From assembly GCA_002399285.1 (NCBI GenBank), contig DHDI01000010.1, positions 111,689 to 147,133 of the forward strand: DNA of 35,445 bases. Direction: 5' to 3'. The notes under the pieces were generated by a model that worked only from the letters and a program-made list of their open reading frames with translations, made no database searches and was not told the origin of the DNA. The translations under genes were made by a program, and so were the position numbers. Below, one piece after another: positions 16,938 through 25,571 of the stretch (the stretch's first letter is position 1; the number at the start of each line of letters is the position of its first letter). Source of the DNA: Thermoanaerobacterales bacterium UBA4880 (GTDB lineage Bacteria > Bacillota > Thermoanaerobacteria > Thermoanaerobacterales > UBA4877).

Positions 16938-19379
16938 ATGATGTTTGGTGGAAGATTTACTGAAAGAGCACAGAAGGTATTGATTTTGGCCAACGATGAG
17001 GCGAAGGACTTAAACCACAATTATGTGGGTACGGAACATATACTGCTGGGCCTCATGCAGGAAAACGAAGGAGTCGCCGCTCAGGCGCTCCATAATCTGG
17101 GAGTGCAGTACGACGACATCAGGAGCAGGATAGAAAGCCTTGTGGGAGTAGGCACCATGCCGACGGACGTCATAGGCTATACCCCCCGCGCCAAAAGGGT
17201 ATTGGAGCTTAGCTTCGTCGAGGCAAGGAGGATAGGACATAATTATGTGGGTACGGAGCATATACTGCTCGGCCTTTTGAGAGAGGGCGAGGGCGTGGCG
17301 GCAAGGGTACTTATGGAGATGGGCATAGATCTGAACCGAGCAAGGGAGGAGGTCATGAAGATGCTGTCTCAGGAGCCGGGCGCTTCGGCCAAGCAGGGCA
17401 AAGCAGGCAATACCCCCAATGTGAATCAGTACGGGAGAGACCTGACGGAAATGGCAAGGGACGGCAAGCTGGACCCTGTCATAGGCAGACAAAAGGAGAC
17501 CGAGAGGGTCATACAGATACTCTCCAGGAGGACAAAGAATAATCCCTGTCTTATCGGCGACCCCGGCGTGGGCAAAACGGCCATTGTCGAGGGCCTGGCC
17601 CAACAGATAGTCGAGGGGAACGTCCCCGAACTGCTTAAGGACAAAAGGGTGATCACCCTGGATCTTTCCAGCTTGGTTGCCGGCGCCAAATACAGGGGCG
17701 AGTTTGAGGAAAGACTAAAGAATGTGGTCAATGAGGTGATCAAGTCTCAGAACGTTATACTGTTCATAGATGAGATGCACACCATAATAGGCGCGGGTGC
17801 GGCGGAAGGAGCGATAGACGCTTCCAATATACTCAAGCCGGCGCTGGCCCGCGGCGAGATACAGGTGGTGGGTGCCACTACTACCGACGAGTACAGAAAG
17901 TATGTGGAAAAGGACTCCGCATTGGAGCGCAGGTTCCAGCCGATAATGGTGGATGAGCCTTCGATAGAAGAGACCGTGGAGATACTCAAGGGCTTAAGAG
18001 ACAGGTATGAGGCTCATCATAGGGTAAAGATCACCGACGATGCACTTAAGGCCGCGGCAAAGCTTTCGTCCAGGTATATCACCGACAGATTCCTGCCGGA
18101 TAAGGCGATAGACCTTATAGACGAGGCCGCTTCCCGGGCAAGGCTGCAGACATATGTAGCCCCGCCGGAGATCAAGGATATGGAAGAAAAGATGAAAGAC
18201 CTGCAGAATGAAAAAGAGGCCGCGATAAGCGCGCAGGAGTTTGAAAAGGCAGCCAAGATAAGAGACGAGGAGCAGCATGTAAAACAGGATATAGAGGACA
18301 AGAAGAAAAAGTGGGATGCAAAGAATATGTCCGCCAACAAATGCGTAACTGAGGACGATATAGCATACATCGTCTCCAGCTGGACGGGTGTCCCGGTCAA
18401 GAACCTGACTCAGGAGGAATCGGAGAGGCTGCTCAACCTCGAGAGCATTCTTCACAAAAGGGTCGTGTCGCAGAATGAGGCCGTGGATGCCGTGTCGCGC
18501 GCCATAAGGAGAGGGAGAGTTGGTCTTAAAGATCCCAACAGGCCCATCGGTTCCTTTATATTCCTAGGACCCACCGGAGTCGGTAAGACGGAGCTCGCCA
18601 AGGCATTGGCCGAGGCCATGTTCGGTGACGAGAACTCCATCATAAGGCTCGATATGTCGGAATACATGGAGAGATACAGCGTATCCAGGCTCATCGGCTC
18701 GCCTCCGGGATATGTGGGATATGAGGAGGGCGGCCAGCTGACCGAAAAGGTAAGACGCAAACCATATTCCGTGGTGCTGTTTGACGAGATCGAGAAGGCA
18801 CACCCCGACGTGTTCAACATACTGCTGCAGATATTGGATGACGGCAGGCTTACCGACGGCCAGGGCAGAGTGGTCGACTTCAAGAACACGATAATAATCA
18901 TGACGTCCAACGTCGGCGCGGAGACCATCAAAAAGCAGGAGACCATAGGATTTTCCGTGCAGGAGGAAGAAGGCATCGGCGACTATGAAAAGATGAAGGA
19001 GAAGGTCCTGGAAGAGCTCAAGAGGACGTTTAAACCGGAGTTCTTAAACAGGGTGGACGACGTGATCGTGTTCCGCCAGCTCACCATGGACGACCTGAAG
19101 CACATCGTGGATACGATGCTCATGGATGTCAATAAGAGGATAAAGCAGAATGATATAAATATAGAGTTTACTCCCGAAGCTAAGGAGTATCTGGCAAAAG
19201 AGGGCTTCGACCCGACTTACGGGGCCAGGCCGCTCAAGAGGGCGATACAAAAGCATGTGGAAGACGCCCTGTCCGAGCTCATGCTCAGGGGCGAGGTAAA
19301 GGCGGGAGACACCGTATCGGCCTCCATGGAGGATGATAAACTGATATTCAAGAACAAGCAGAAGGCAAGCGTATCATAG
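16938..19379 (+). CDS. clpC: ClpC AAA+ unfoldase
   Basis: An 813-residue HSP100 protein that unfolds substrates for the ClpP peptidase. Its order is a double N-domain (FTERAQKVL... and [16 protein letters not shown] repeats, residues 1-145), NBD1 with GDPGVGKT, a middle domain with a UVR motif ([11 protein letters not shown]), NBD2 with [10 protein letters not shown], and a D2-small domain ending in a short tail. It has an [12 protein letters not shown] start; ATG 16938 and 16941 are both possible after GGAGG. An out-of-frame ATG at 16931 overlaps the mcsB stop. The phosphoarginine adaptor system (McsA/B) is encoded directly upstream. Confidence 0.97.
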   Translation: MMFGGRFTERAQKVLILANDEAKDLNHNYVGTEHILLGLMQENEGVAAQALHNLGVQYDDIRSRIESLVGVGTMPTDVIGYTPRAKRVLELSFVEARRIGHNYVGTEHILLGLLREGEGVAARVLMEMGIDLNRAREEVMKMLSQEPGASAKQGKAGNTPNVNQYGRDLTEMARDGKLDPVIGRQKETERVIQILSRRTKNNPCLIGDPGVGKTAIVEGLAQQIVEGNVPELLKDKRVITLDLSSLVAGAKYRGEFEERLKNVVNEVIKSQNVILFIDEMHTIIGAGAAEGAIDASNILKPALARGEIQVVGATTTDEYRKYVEKDSALERRFQPIMVDEPSIEETVEILKGLRDRYEAHHRVKITDDALKAAAKLSSRYITDRFLPDKAIDLIDEAASRARLQTYVAPPEIKDMEEKMKDLQNEKEAAISAQEFEKAAKIRDEEQHVKQDIEDKKKKWDAKNMSANKCVTEDDIAYIVSSWTGVPVKNLTQEESERLLNLESILHKRVVSQNEAVDAVSRAIRRGRVGLKDPNRPIGSFIFLGPTGVGKTELAKALAEAMFGDENSIIRLDMSEYMERYSVSRLIGSPPGYVGYEEGGQLTEKVRRKPYSVVLFDEIEKAHPDVFNILLQILDDGRLTDGQGRVVDFKNTIIIMTSNVGAETIKKQETIGFSVQEEEGIGDYEKMKEKVLEELKRTFKPEFLNRVDDVIVFRQLTMDDLKHIVDTMLMDVNKRIKQNDINIEFTPEAKEYLAKEGFDPTYGARPLKRAIQKHVEDALSELMLRGEVKAGDTVSASMEDDKLIFKNKQKASVS

Positions 19380-19425
19380 CTTTTCGTATGAGAATGGCAT
19401 CGGTCTGGTAGCTTGTCTATAACCT

Positions 19426-19466
19426 GAGGCCTTTTCGGCATTTTGAAGGGGCCTCGATTCTTTTGA
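19426..19466 (+). terminator. Hairpin between clpC and radA
   Basis: GAGGCCTTTTC (19426-19436) pairs with GAAGGGGCCTC (19445-19455) over 11 bp (two G:U) with an 8-nt loop, then GATTCTTTT. It probably terminates or attenuates the heat-shock transcript before radA. Confidence 0.7.
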
Positions 19467-19479
19467 AAGGGGGATAAAC

Positions 19480-20853
19480 ATGGGAAAAGACAAGACCGAA
19501 TACATATGCGTGGAATGCGGATACCATTCCTCCAAATGGATGGGCCGCTGCCCGTCCTGCAACAACTGGAACACTATGGTGGAGGAGGTAAAGCAGGAAG
19601 AGCAAAAATCGTCCGCGGGACATAAACTCGACGAAAGCGAACTTCCCGTACCCATGGACGACATAGAGTCGATGTCCGAGGAGAGGACGATAACGGGAAT
19701 AGACGAATTTGACAGGGTGCTGGGCGGCGGCCTGGTCAAGGGTTCCCTTGTGCTCATAGGAGGAGATCCCGGCATAGGGAAATCGACTCTGATACTTCAG
19801 GCGGTCATGAGCATCGCTTCCCGCGGACATAAGGTACTGTACGTATCCGGGGAGGAGTCGGTCAATCAGATAAAAATGAGGGCCAAGAGGATAAACCGGC
19901 AGGAAAAAAATCTCTATGTGGCTTCGGAGACGCACCTCAGCAAGATACAGGATATGATAGAGTATGCCGCTCCCGAATTTCTCGTAATAGATTCCATACA
20001 GACCATGTACGATTCTGCGCTGAATACTTCGGCGGGAAGCGTGAGCCAGATCAAGCTGGTGACCTCGCGGCTGATGGAAATAAGCAAAAACAATGGAATA
20101 ACGACCATCGTAATAGGCCATGTGACAAAGGAAGGCGTGCTGGCCGGCCCGAGGGTATTGGAGCATATGGTGGATACCGTGCTGTATTTTGAAGGCGACA
20201 GATCCGGCGGCTACAGGGTGATAAGGGCGGCAAAGAACAGGTTCGGCCCTACCAACGAGGTGGGACTTTTTGAAATGAGCGAGATGGGTCTGATATCCAT
20301 AGACGATCCGTCGGAAATGCTTCTTGGACAGAGAAACGACTCGCCGGGTTCGGTGCTGAGCTGCGCCATGGAGGGAACGCGGCCGCTGCTGGTCGAAATA
20401 CAGGCTCTGGTAACGCCGACCGTATTCGGCATGCCGCGAAGGGTGGTAAACGACCTTGATTATAACAGATTTCTGATGGTAGCCGCGGTTTTGGAAAAGC
20501 AGGTCGGCTTAAAGCTGCAAAGTCAGGATATTTACACAAATGCCGTGGGCGGGCTCAGACTGAACGAGCCTGCGCAGGACCTGAGCATGGCCATATCCAT
20601 AGCGTCCAGCTACAGAGAAAAGCCGATAAGTCCCTACACCATGGCGGTCGGTGAAATAGGACTTACCGGCGAGATACGCAGCATCAGCAATATTGACAGC
20701 CGCATAAAGGAGGCTGCGAGGAGCGGTATCAAAAAGGTGATAATTCCTTACTCAAACAGAAACAGAATAAAGAATATACGGCCGGAGGGAGTAAAAATAT
20801 TAGCGGCCCGGATGTTGAACGAAGCCTTGAAATTCGCGCTGGAAGACGGCTAA
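19480..20853 (+). CDS. radA: DNA repair protein RadA (Sms)
   Basis: A 457-residue RecA-like ATPase acting in branch migration during recombination. Visible parts in order are the N-terminal zinc finger (CVECGYHSSKWMGRCPSC), Walker A GGDPGIGKST, Walker B FLVIDSIQTM, the RadA-specific KNRFG motif and a C-terminal Lon-protease-like domain with GLTGEIRSISNIDSRIKEAARSG. The start follows GAAAGGGGG. In many Firmicutes disA follows radA; here a minus-strand gene occupies that place. Confidence 0.97.
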   Translation: MGKDKTEYICVECGYHSSKWMGRCPSCNNWNTMVEEVKQEEQKSSAGHKLDESELPVPMDDIESMSEERTITGIDEFDRVLGGGLVKGSLVLIGGDPGIGKSTLILQAVMSIASRGHKVLYVSGEESVNQIKMRAKRINRQEKNLYVASETHLSKIQDMIEYAAPEFLVIDSIQTMYDSALNTSAGSVSQIKLVTSRLMEISKNNGITTIVIGHVTKEGVLAGPRVLEHMVDTVLYFEGDRSGGYRVIRAAKNRFGPTNEVGLFEMSEMGLISIDDPSEMLLGQRNDSPGSVLSCAMEGTRPLLVEIQALVTPTVFGMPRRVVNDLDYNRFLMVAAVLEKQVGLKLQSQDIYTNAVGGLRLNEPAQDLSMAISIASSYREKPISPYTMAVGEIGLTGEIRSISNIDSRIKEAARSGIKKVIIPYSNRNRIKNIRPEGVKILAARMLNEALKFALEDG

Positions 20854-20886
20854 AGCATCAGACCGATGCACTCTCTTGCAACCACA

Positions 20887-20903
20887 AAATTGCACCGCAA
20901 TTT
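20887..20903. terminator. Short hairpin between convergent radA and the 131-aa gene
   Basis: AAATTGC-ACC-GCAATTT is a perfect 7-bp stem with a 3-nt loop in the 93-bp convergent gap. The T-tract is short on both strands, so it may be only a weak bidirectional terminator. Confidence 0.35.
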
Positions 20904-20946
20904 AGCTCGCCGCCTTGCCTTGCACGATTTTTCACGGCCAGTTGGG

Positions 20947-21342
20947 TCAAAGTAGATTATATGTGCCGAGCGTGTTCAGCTTATCATATTCCTCAAGCAT
21001 ATTATCATAGAGATTTATATCGAGCAGGTTACACAGAGCGGCAAGATAAAAAAGATGATTTTGCATTTCCTGGTTTATGACCTCTTTGCAATCATCGCAA
21101 AGCTCTCCTTCTATATGTGAACTGGTAAACTGACAAGCCTGTTCCAGATCCATATCCTCGGGAAAATCCTGCTTTTGTGCGTTTATCTTTATACAGCCGC
21201 ATATGGTGACCGCCTTGGCGATAGCACGGTTCAGCCTTGCATCGGATTCCTGTAGTTTAGTCATGACGTCGACAATACTTTTATGTCTGAAAAGTACATC
21301 ATTTACGGTATCCTGAAAATCATCAACGATTATGTCCTTCAT
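20947..21342 (-). CDS. Conserved clostridial protein, MazG-like C-terminal half (131 aa)
   Basis: A 131-residue cytoplasmic protein starting behind a perfect AAGGAGG on the minus strand. Conserved-looking features are KSIVDVMTKLQESDARLNRAIAKA (overlapping pieces), CGCIKINAQKQ, a CDDC pair, and a C-terminal helical stretch HLFYLAALCNLLDINLYD. The last resembles the FYLAALC segment of MazG-like nucleotide pyrophosphohydrolases. I recall proteins of this type next to radA in other Clostridia, carried in databases under a DUF name (possibly DUF1573). The biochemical function is unknown. Four or more cysteines could bind a metal. Confidence 0.8.
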   Translation of the reverse strand: MKDIIVDDFQDTVNDVLFRHKSIVDVMTKLQESDARLNRAIAKAVTICGCIKINAQKQDFPEDMDLEQACQFTSSHIEGELCDDCKEVINQEMQNHLFYLAALCNLLDINLYDNMLEEYDKLNTLGTYNLL

Positions 21343-21534
21343 AATCTTCCTCCTTGTACGAACCTTTTAATGCTATTATATTTTGTATATGCCATTATGT
21401 CAATAAAGATAAACCGCAGCGTCAGTAGATATTATTATTTTAAGCTCAGATAAATATTCAAATAAAAATATGGTAAAAGGGAGGGTAAATATCCAAAATA
21501 AATATTTTTTTTACTATCTACTGTTATAAAAATC

Positions 21535-21543
21535 TGATATAAT
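21535..21543 (+). promoter_or_regulatory. Extended -10 promoter of the PIN-TRAM gene
   Basis: TGA-TATAAT, with no good -35 at 17 nt. It lies 30 nt before the start codon, in a divergent intergenic region that also holds a 9-bp inverted repeat (CAGTAGATA 21423-21431, TATCTACTG 21515-21523). Confidence 0.5.
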
Positions 21544-21572
21544 GAAAATAATAGAAAAGGAGGTGAATTTAT

Positions 21573-22679
21573 TTGTTTAAAAGATTGTTAGGTATCGTTT
21601 TGTTTCTGGCGGGCGCGGGCATAGGTTATGAAATATCTGAAGGACTGCTCTGGCTGCTTAATTTTCAGGATTTCTTTACGTTTGCTTTGACGAACAATCA
21701 GAAATTATTTTTTATTGGACTCATAATGTTGGGGTGTGGCATCATCTTATATCTTTTGTCACCGAAGATCTTAAAATGGCCTGCTGATATAGCGGAGTGG
21801 ACGAATACCGCACTTCAGAAGGTTCCTACGAATGAGATTCTGGTAGGCGTGATGGGGCTGATATTGGGTCTTATAATCGCCAATCTCATAAGCACGCCGT
21901 TCAGGATGCTTCCGGTGGTCGGAATAATAATTACAATTATTTTAAATATTATCCTTGGCTATATCGGAGTCATTGTGGCGCTTCGCAAGAAGGAAGAGCT
22001 TATGGGGATATTCTCATCCTTAAAGAAGATCGGAAATAAGGAAAAGGCCAGGCCGGAAGACAGAGTCCAACCGAAAGTCCTGGATACGAGCGTCATAATA
22101 GACGGCAGGATACTGGATATATGCAAGACAGGTTTTGTTGAGGGGAATATAATAATACCGGGGTTCGTACTGGAAGAGCTGAGGCACATCGCCGATTCGT
22201 CGGATACCTTAAAGCGTAACAGGGGTAGACGTGGCCTGGATATACTCAACAAGATGCAGAAGGAACTGGACGTCAAGGTAGAGATAAACGAAAAGGATTT
22301 TCCCGAGATCGCTGAGGTAGATCTCAAGATACTCAAAATGGCGCAGGTGATCGGCGGCAAAGTGGTTACCAACGATTACAACCTGAATAAGGTGGCAGAA
22401 TTTCAGGGCGTCAGCGTTTTGAATATAAACGAGCTTTCCAATGCGGTGAAGCCGGTCGTTTTGCCCGGGGAAGAGATGGTGGTCCAGATAATCAAGGACG
22501 GCAAGGAAAATGGGCAGGGAGTGGCATATCTTGACGACGGGACCATGATCGTGGTCGACGGCGGCAAGAAGTTTATCGGCGATACGCTCGGGGTAATAGT
22601 GACAAGCGTGCTGCAGACAGCCGCGGGCAGGATGATCTTTGCCAAGCCCAGGGTCAACATACAGGAAAAAGCGATATAG
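21573..22679 (+). CDS. Membrane PIN-TRAM protein (YacL family)
   Basis: A 368-residue protein. The first about 135 residues contain four hydrophobic segments (GIVLFLAGAGIGYEI, LFFIGLIMLGCGIILYL, ILVGVMGLILGLIIANL, VVGIIITIILNIILGYIGVIVAL). A PIN nuclease-like domain follows (LDTSVIIDGRILDI, then VVTNDYNLNKVAE) with the usual acidic residues, then a TRAM RNA-binding domain near residues 290-345. The YacL family is membrane-bound and conserved in the radA-disA-ispD neighbourhood. It presumably cleaves or binds RNA, but its physiological role is unclear. The TTG start (21573) follows an ideal AAGGAGGTG. Confidence 0.93.
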   Translation: MFKRLLGIVLFLAGAGIGYEISEGLLWLLNFQDFFTFALTNNQKLFFIGLIMLGCGIILYLLSPKILKWPADIAEWTNTALQKVPTNEILVGVMGLILGLIIANLISTPFRMLPVVGIIITIILNIILGYIGVIVALRKKEELMGIFSSLKKIGNKEKARPEDRVQPKVLDTSVIIDGRILDICKTGFVEGNIIIPGFVLEELRHIADSSDTLKRNRGRRGLDILNKMQKELDVKVEINEKDFPEIAEVDLKILKMAQVIGGKVVTNDYNLNKVAEFQGVSVLNINELSNAVKPVVLPGEEMVVQIIKDGKENGQGVAYLDDGTMIVVDGGKKFIGDTLGVIVTSVLQTAAGRMIFAKPRVNIQEKAI

Positions 22680-22756
22680 CGCCGTAAGGTATTTAAAGAA
22701 AGATAATTTGAATATATAAACGCAGGACAGACCGTGCGGCTTTGGCATCGGTCTGA

Positions 22757-22787
22757 GGGACATATCTTAGGATGTGTCCCTTTAATT
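22757..22787 (+). terminator. Terminator-like hairpin before ispD
   Basis: GGGACATATC (22757-22766) pairs along its full length (one G:U) with GATGTGTCCC (22771-22780) around TTAG. TTTAATT follows. It most likely ends the PIN-TRAM transcript. Confidence 0.75.
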
Positions 22788-22788
22788 A

Positions 22789-22797
22789 TGTTATAAT
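22789..22797 (+). promoter_or_regulatory. Extended -10 promoter of ispD
   Basis: TG-T-TATAAT with no recognisable -35. Transcription would begin near 22804, only a few bases before the possible ispD start codons. Confidence 0.5.
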
Positions 22798-22817
22798 GTA
22801 GCTTGGTGGTGATGGGT

Positions 22818-23498
22818 TTGAAAAATATGGCTGTTTTGCTTGCGGCCGGGCAAAGCGTGAGAATGGGAGCGGGGATCAATAAGACGCTCATGACGGTGGC
22901 CGGCAAACCGATTTTATGGTATTCGCTGAATGTTTTTGAGCGGTGCGGCCTCATAGACGGGGTCGTGCTGGTCACGCAGAGGGATATTGCGGAGCGGGTG
23001 AGATCGGATATAGTAGAGAGATATGGTTTCGGTAAGGTGAAAAAGATCGTAACGGGCGGCAGCGAGAGGCAGTATTCGGTGTATAACGGCCTGGCCGCGA
23101 TCGGGGACGCGGATGTGGTCGTGGTGCATGACGGGGCCAGGCCGCTTTTGACCGCGGCGATGACGGAAGAGGTCATAGCGGCCGCATGCGATTACGGCTG
23201 CGCCACCGTCGGGGTGCCTCTCAAGGATACGGTGAAGATGACGGACGAAGACGGTCTCGTCACCTGCACCCCAAACAGGAAAAACATGTGGGCCGTCCAG
23301 ACGCCGCAGGCATTCAGATTTAACGTACTCGCAGCTGCCCACGAGAGGGCGGCGGCGGAGGGATTCACGGCGACGGACGACTGCGCCTTGGTGGAGCATA
23401 TGGGCGGCGTCGTCAAGATGGTGATGGGTAATTACAGCAACGTCAAGGTTACCACTCCCGAGGATATTTTAGTACTTAAAGCACTCATTGGAATATAA
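22818..23498 (+). CDS. ispD: 2-C-methyl-D-erythritol 4-phosphate cytidylyltransferase
   Basis: A roughly 226-residue enzyme of the MEP isoprenoid pathway that attaches CMP to methylerythritol phosphate. The nucleotide-binding signature LAAGQSVRMG with a following lysine (INKTLM), VVVHDGARPL, and the C-terminal TDDCALVE and KVTTPEDI are all present. The start is uncertain: TTG 22818 gives the usual MKNMAVLLAAG N-terminus, while ATG 22812 and TTG 22803 are in-frame alternatives. GGTGGTG lies before 22818. It is grouped with ispF, with a lipase-like gene in between. Confidence 0.95.
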   Translation: MKNMAVLLAAGQSVRMGAGINKTLMTVAGKPILWYSLNVFERCGLIDGVVLVTQRDIAERVRSDIVERYGFGKVKKIVTGGSERQYSVYNGLAAIGDADVVVVHDGARPLLTAAMTEEVIAAACDYGCATVGVPLKDTVKMTDEDGLVTCTPNRKNMWAVQTPQAFRFNVLAAAHERAAAEGFTATDDCALVEHMGGVVKMVMGNYSNVKVTTPEDILVLKALIGI

Positions 23499-23507
23499 TA
23501 TATGGAG

Positions 23508-23522
23508 TTAACACCGTGTTAA
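23508..23522. promoter_or_regulatory. 15-bp palindrome between ispD and the hydrolase gene
   Basis: TTAACAC-C-GTGTTAA is a perfect palindrome around one base, located 38 bp before the hydrolase start. It could be an operator or a small RNA hairpin. No T-tract follows, so it is not a terminator. Confidence 0.4.
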
Positions 23523-23559
23523 AGTCACGATCCAAATAAGAGATATCAGAGGTGGTCAA

Positions 23560-24771
23560 ATGAAACCCATAATTATATTGCCCGGCCTCTATGCTTCAAT
23601 TCCAGATCCGCTTTCACCCAACGGATACGGTCTTGGATTCAGCGAAAAATTTTACCGGCCTTTGATAGACGGGCTGTGTTCGATGGGTTATAAGAAGGGG
23701 AAAGATCTGTTCGTGGCATGTTACCCGTGGTGGAAAAACGTACGGGACATTCCTGCGAAATATCTGCTGCCTGTCGTCGACAAAGCCAAAAGGGCAAACG
23801 GCACCGATGCCGTGGTGCTCATCTGTCACAGCATGGGAGGACTCGTGGCCAGGGATTATGTGCAGGGCGGCGGATACAGGGACGACGTATCCCAGCTCAT
23901 AATGCTGGGAACGCCCAATGCCGGTTCGGCCAACGCCTATTACGCATGGGAGGGCGGAGAGCTTGCTCCCACTCCGGACTTTGATATAATGAATGCCTTT
24001 TATAAAGCCTTTGTCTGGATGATCTCATTTCTGCACGCCGTACCCCAGCCCAAAGACATAATAAGGAAATACATAGGTTCCGTCAAAGAACTTATGCCGG
24101 TGAGGGAATACGGAAGTTATATCTTTACTTATAAAAACGATGATATTAAATTCATACCCGTAAGAGAGATGCGGGAGGTCAACGAATATCTTACGGAGCT
24201 CAATAAAGGTTTCGGCGTACTTGACGAACGGTGCAGGCTCTATTTATTGGGGGGAGTGTCCCACTATACTAATGAATACATTCAGGTCGCTTACAGAAAG
24301 GATAAACTGTGGGATGACGGCAAGCCCGAGGGCGTCGTCAGAAACCTTGAAGGCGACGGGACCGTGCTGCTCAGGAGCTTAAGCCTTGGGAGAGAGGCCG
24401 CAAGCGTAAAGAGCATGCACATCGGCCTCATGGAAAACTGTGTAGAACAGATCGCAGGCATCCTCAATCTGAACTATAAACTGCGCAATGCGCCGGGAAA
24501 GCTGGTCAACTATATAAGCGTCGTACTGCCCAAGGGCGTGGATATAGGTGAAGATGCCGATTTTTTGGAGTGGGATAAAATATCCATAGGAGATAAATTT
24601 GACTGGTACATGGCTTTAAATGTAGAGAAGAAGGATTACAGCATCAAGATCAGGGAGGCGGTACCTTCCTCCGAAGTCTTTATAGATACGCCTAAAATGG
24701 CCGTGAGCGTTCACAAGAGTATTAAACGAACCACGTCGGAATTTATAATAAGGAGTGAAGATATAAGTTGA
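23560..24771 (+). CDS. Lipase/LCAT-like alpha/beta-hydrolase
   Basis: A 403-residue alpha/beta-hydrolase. It starts directly with the first strand and oxyanion region (IIILPGLYASIP). The nucleophile elbow is CHSMGG with Ser91. By family comparison Asp266 (EGDGTV) and His287 (SMHIGL) complete the triad, the layout of LCAT/lipase-class-2 proteins. No signal peptide is seen, so it is likely cytoplasmic. The C-terminal 100 residues look like an extra beta-rich domain. The substrate is unknown; a lipid or acyl ester is plausible. It lies between two MEP-pathway genes, and its stop overlaps the ispF start (TTGA), so it is translationally coupled to ispF. The start follows AGAGGTGG. Confidence 0.88.
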   Translation: MKPIIILPGLYASIPDPLSPNGYGLGFSEKFYRPLIDGLCSMGYKKGKDLFVACYPWWKNVRDIPAKYLLPVVDKAKRANGTDAVVLICHSMGGLVARDYVQGGGYRDDVSQLIMLGTPNAGSANAYYAWEGGELAPTPDFDIMNAFYKAFVWMISFLHAVPQPKDIIRKYIGSVKELMPVREYGSYIFTYKNDDIKFIPVREMREVNEYLTELNKGFGVLDERCRLYLLGGVSHYTNEYIQVAYRKDKLWDDGKPEGVVRNLEGDGTVLLRSLSLGREAASVKSMHIGLMENCVEQIAGILNLNYKLRNAPGKLVNYISVVLPKGVDIGEDADFLEWDKISIGDKFDWYMALNVEKKDYSIKIREAVPSSEVFIDTPKMAVSVHKSIKRTTSEFIIRSEDIS

Positions 24772-25265
24772 GAACCGGATTGGGATATGATTCACATAGG
24801 ATGATCGAAGGCCGAAAACTGATACTCGGAGGAGTTGAAATACAAAGCGATAAGGGCCTGCTGGGCCATTCGGATGCGGATGCGCTGATCCACGCCGTGA
24901 TCGACGCGATGTTCGGGGCCGCTTCCCTGGGGGACATCGGCAGTCATTACCCTGACACCGATGAGAGCTATCGCGGCGCGTCGGGCCTGGCCCTTTTGAA
25001 AGATGCATACCGTCTGGTAAGCGGCAGCGGCTACAGGGTCGTCAATCTTGATACCGTGATACTGTGCGAGAGCCCGAAATTAAACCCTTATATACCCGGC
25101 ATGAGAAAGAATATTGCCGCCATACTGCAGATGGACGAGAGTGCGATGAGCATAAAGGCCAAGACCAACGAAGGCATGGGGGAGATAGGCCGCGGCGAGA
25201 TGATAGCCTGTCTGGCTTCGGTCTTATTGGAACAGGTTGATGTATACGGACAGGCGGCAAATTAG
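24768..25265 (+). CDS. ispF: 2-C-methyl-D-erythritol 2,4-cyclodiphosphate synthase
   Basis: A 165-residue MEP-pathway enzyme that releases CMP to form the cyclic diphosphate. The zinc ligands Asp8, His10 and His42 (GYDSH, LIHAVID) and the HSDAD motif are present, as is the C-terminal KAKTNEGMGEIGRGE signature. It begins with TTG at 24768, overlapping the hydrolase stop by 4 nt behind AGGAG, which gives the standard RTGLGYDSH N-terminus. The length is normal for the family. Confidence 0.97.
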   Translation: MRTGLGYDSHRMIEGRKLILGGVEIQSDKGLLGHSDADALIHAVIDAMFGAASLGDIGSHYPDTDESYRGASGLALLKDAYRLVSGSGYRVVNLDTVILCESPKLNPYIPGMRKNIAAILQMDESAMSIKAKTNEGMGEIGRGEMIACLASVLLEQVDVYGQAAN

Positions 25266-25383
25266 CTACAACTTTACGGATTTTAATTCATTTGGGTTTA
25301 TTGATTTTATATGTTTACAAAAATGCGGCTTTCGTTGTGTAAGATGATGGATAAGTAAATAAAAGTATTTTTATATGAAGATA

Positions 25384-25428
25384 AAAAGCTATGCAAGCCC
25401 CTCACAGGAATTTGTATGGCTTTTCATT
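25384..25428. terminator. Terminator between ispF and the XRE gene
   Basis: AAAAGCTATGCAA (25384-25396) pairs with TTGTATGGCTTTT (25412-25424) along 13 bp with two G:U pairs. A/T runs on both sides let it act for both ispF (plus) and the XRE gene (minus). Confidence 0.75.
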
Positions 25429-25571
25429 TCTTAATATAAATGGATTATGGAAGTCCTTTTCAATATAAGTTTGCTGAAAAAGAAAAAATAACTTTGGCAC
25501 GTTGGCGCCAGAGTTTGTCATTAATCAGATTCAGGATTATATAGCAGCTTCATTTAGTGTTCGGCCATTAA
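25425..25571. other. AT-rich gap between ispF terminator and XRE gene
   Basis: No supported gene. A plus-strand frame from ATG 25440 (MDYGSPFQYKF..., stop near 25550) and a second frame from 25502 could be two halves of a frameshifted gene remnant. They match nothing I know, and the second overlaps the XRE gene on the other strand. Confidence 0.3.

Noticed and set aside
19417..20166. Minus-strand open frame (249 codons) opposite radA
   Set aside because: Antisense to RadA zinc finger and Walker motifs; no independent evidence of coding.
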